From Cohnella panacarvi Gsoil 349 (GTDB lineage: Bacteria > Bacillota > Bacilli > Paenibacillales > Paenibacillaceae): a stretch of DNA of 64,000 bases. Location: assembly GCF_000515335.1 (NCBI RefSeq), contig NZ_KI911563.1, positions 965,598 to 1,029,597 on the forward strand. Direction: 5' to 3'. A model generated the notes under the pieces. It worked only from the letters and a program-made list of their open reading frames with translations, did not search any database and had not been told where the DNA came from. Within the stretch, counting starts at the first letter, position 1. Each line of letters starts with the position of its first letter. Made by a program: the position numbers and the translations under genes. Shown here in pieces: positions 61,145-64,000 of this stretch.

Positions 61145-62113
61145 TTACCGAAGTGCCTTCTGCAAGTTTTCCAAGTTGCGCTCCATGATCGAGAAATAGT
61201 TGTCCCCGGCTTTCTCCTGCTCCGGCGTCAAGCCTTCGAGCGGGTTAAGCACCATCGTGTCGATGTTCGCCTCGTTCGCCAGCGTCTTTGCAAGCCGGTC
61301 CGATACGAGTTCCTCGAAAAATATCGTCTTGATTCCGTGCGATTTCACATAGTCGGAGATTTCGAGCAAATCCTGAGCGCGCGGCTCGGCTTCCGGGGAC
61401 AAGCCCATAATCGCGATTTGGTTCAAGCCGTAGTCTCTGCACAAATAGCCGAACGCTTGGTGCGATACGACGATGTCCCGTCCTGCGTATGGGGACAATC
61501 CGTCCGTGAACTTGGCGTCCAGCTGCTTGAGCCGTTCGTTAAGCTGCTCGTAACGGGTTTCATAGTCCGCTCGGTGCGCCGGGTCTACCGCGATATAAGC
61601 GTCTTTGATGTTGGCGGCCATCGCCAGCGCGGAGCGCGGGCTGATCCAGGTGTGCGGATCGACGTCTCCTTCATGCTCATGCGAATGGCCTTCTTCTTCC
61701 TCTTCGCCGTGTTCATGGCCTTCTTCTTCGCCCTCGCCGTCGATGAGCGCGATGCCATGGCTCGCTTCGACCGTACGAACGTCGCCTCCCGATTCGATGA
61801 CCGGCATGAAGTCGTTCAGCCAGCTTTCCAATCCCGCGCCGTTGTAGATGAACAGCTGCGCGTTGCTGGCATCCGACAAGTCCCGGCTCTTGGGCGTCCA
61901 ATCGTGCGGCTCTACGCCGGCGGCGATCATGTTCGTCACGTGCGCCTGCTCCCCGCCGATCTGCTCCGCGAAATAATAGAGCGGATAAATCGTCGTCACG
62001 ACGTTAACTTTACCTTCGACGTTCCCGGAATTTCCGCTTCCGCACGCGGTGCTTGCGATCGACAGTCCAAGGAAGAGCGACAGCGTCATTGCCATGCGCC
62101 TGCTTATAAACAT
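61145..62113 (-). CDS. znuA: Zinc-binding lipoprotein ZnuA/AdcA
   Basis: The extracytoplasmic receptor of the importer, 322 residues. The lipobox STAC puts the lipidated Cys at residue 24. Metal ligands of the cluster A-I fold are in EPHDWTP near 71, SHQAFGYL near 222 and the Glu/Asp region near 290. A His/Glu/Asp-rich loop (HEHGEEEEEGHSHEHEG near 130-146) is the zinc-capture loop of Znu/Adc receptors and distinguishes it from Mn-binding ones. ATG 62113 follows AGAGGTTGTG. A sigma-A promoter and a possible Zur site precede it. Confidence 0.96.
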   Translation of the reverse strand: MFISRRMAMTLSLFLGLSIASTACGSGNSGNVEGKVNVVTTIYPLYYFAEQIGGEQAHVTNMIAAGVEPHDWTPKSRDLSDASNAQLFIYNGAGLESWLNDFMPVIESGGDVRTVEASHGIALIDGEGEEEGHEHGEEEEEGHSHEHEGDVDPHTWISPRSALAMAANIKDAYIAVDPAHRADYETRYEQLNERLKQLDAKFTDGLSPYAGRDIVVSHQAFGYLCRDYGLNQIAIMGLSPEAEPRAQDLLEISDYVKSHGIKTIFFEELVSDRLAKTLANEANIDTMVLNPLEGLTPEQEKAGDNYFSIMERNLENLQKALR

Positions 62114-62128
62114 ATACTCACAACCTCT

Positions 62129-62190
62129 TAATCGTAATTTTTATTATTAAGAACATGAGCAATTATAGCGCCGCTTTAAGAGTGTGTCAA
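62129..62190 (-). promoter_or_regulatory. Promoter of znuABC with a possible Zur operator
   Basis: Consensus TTGACA (62185-62190), a 17-base spacer and TATAAT (62162-62167) on the minus strand make the best sigma-A promoter in the window. Just after the expected start point, 62129-62150 reads TTAATAATAAAAATTACGAT, one good half-site (ATTACGATT) of a Zur-type repeat and a poor second half. Zinc repression by a Fur-family protein is inferred. Confidence 0.65.
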
Positions 62191-62266
62191 CCATTCTGGG
62201 AAGAGAATTCCCGCGCGCAGCTTCGGTTGGTCGAACTGCAGAACGTCAAGCGGCCGGAATCGCCCA

Positions 62267-62343
62267 GCAACTCGGCTCCGCCGCGCTATTTCACGTAGTC
62301 TCGCCCATTCCGCTTCCGTAACTCGGCTCCGCCGCGCTAAACA
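62267..62343 (-). repeat. Direct repeat of a 20-base GC-rich unit
   Basis: AACTCGGCTCCGCCGCGCTA occurs exactly at 62269-62288 and 62320-62339, 51 bases apart, between metG and znuA. A diverged copy lies at 10776-10802. A 64-codon minus-strand frame across it follows the repeat and is not supported as a gene. Confidence 0.6.
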
Positions 62344-62375
62344 AAAAGCCTGCGTCCCCATAAGAGACACAGGCT
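62343..62375 (-). terminator. Intrinsic terminator of metG
   Basis: GCCTGTGTC pairs with GGACGCAGGC around a TCTTATGG loop and is followed by TTTTTG on the minus strand, eight bases after metG. Confidence 0.85.
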
Positions 62376-62382
62376 GCTTATC

Positions 62383-64000
<1,618 letters not shown>

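Noticed and set aside
62176-62370. Minus-strand 64-codon frame with repeated ARRSRV
   Set aside because: The peptide repeat is a consequence of the 20-base DNA repeat, and the frame crosses the metG terminator and the znuA promoter.

Overview
This window looks like a chromosomal segment of a GC-rich, endospore-forming Gram-positive of the Paenibacillaceae, probably Cohnella-like. The evidence is the sporulation gene set (spo0A, spoIVB, spoIIM, the complete spoIIIAA-AH operon, mciZ, dacF), strong AGGAGG ribosome sites, frequent TTG/GTG starts, and a gene order that follows the Bacillus subtilis dacF-fur-spo0A-spoIIIA-yqh neighbourhood. High GC makes long antisense open frames common; these were not annotated. 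I saw no rRNA or tRNA gene, CRISPR array, transposase or prophage.

Layout. 1-8.7 kb (mostly minus): dacF (cut by the window edge), punA, deoB, xerD, yqzK, ald, a peroxide block (Gpx-OhrR facing a second Gpx across an operator-rich gap), fur and spoIIM. 8.7-18.7 kb: an EndoQ-type PHP nuclease, nudF, the tiny genes mciZ and prli42, a PepT-like peptidase, lipB, a branched-chain 2-oxoacid dehydrogenase cluster (lpdV-bkdAA-bkdAB-bkdB) and yqzF. 18.7-32.8 kb: a membrane-anchored PpiC foldase, a repeat-filled gap, spo0A, spoIVB, recN, argR, an unknown gene, tlyA, dxs, ispA, xseBA, folD and nusB. 32.9-36.4 kb: DUF2273-AmaP-Asp23 (cell envelope) and accBC. 36.5-42.6 kb: the spoIIIA operon with a sigma-E-type promoter, and yqhV. 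42.7-49 kb is an accessory stretch: a lone phosphosulfolactate synthase, a DUF441 membrane protein, a two-part GNAT/LuxI-like acyltransferase plus ThiF-nitroreductase cassette, and lysC. 49-54.4 kb: efp, papA, aroQ, yqhR, yqhQ, yqhP-like and a patatin. 54.4-62.2 kb: an ABC exporter pair, mntR, ccdA and the zinc importer znuABC. The right edge holds metG, cut at its 5' end.

How it fits together. Much of the window serves sporulation: Spo0A is the master switch, sigma-E-type promoters precede spoIIM and spoIIIA, SpoIVB signals from forespore to mother cell, MciZ blocks FtsZ, and phosphosulfolactate synthase probably feeds a spore solute. The rest is housekeeping (isoprenoids, fatty-acid initiation, lipoylation, DNA repair) and metal or peroxide homeostasis (Fur, MntR, Znu, OhrR). 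The best candidate for an under-described system is the 44.4-47.6 kb cassette. Its two reading frames would join into one protein if a single C were removed from a C6 run, so it is either a disrupted fusion, a sequencing error or a frameshifting site.
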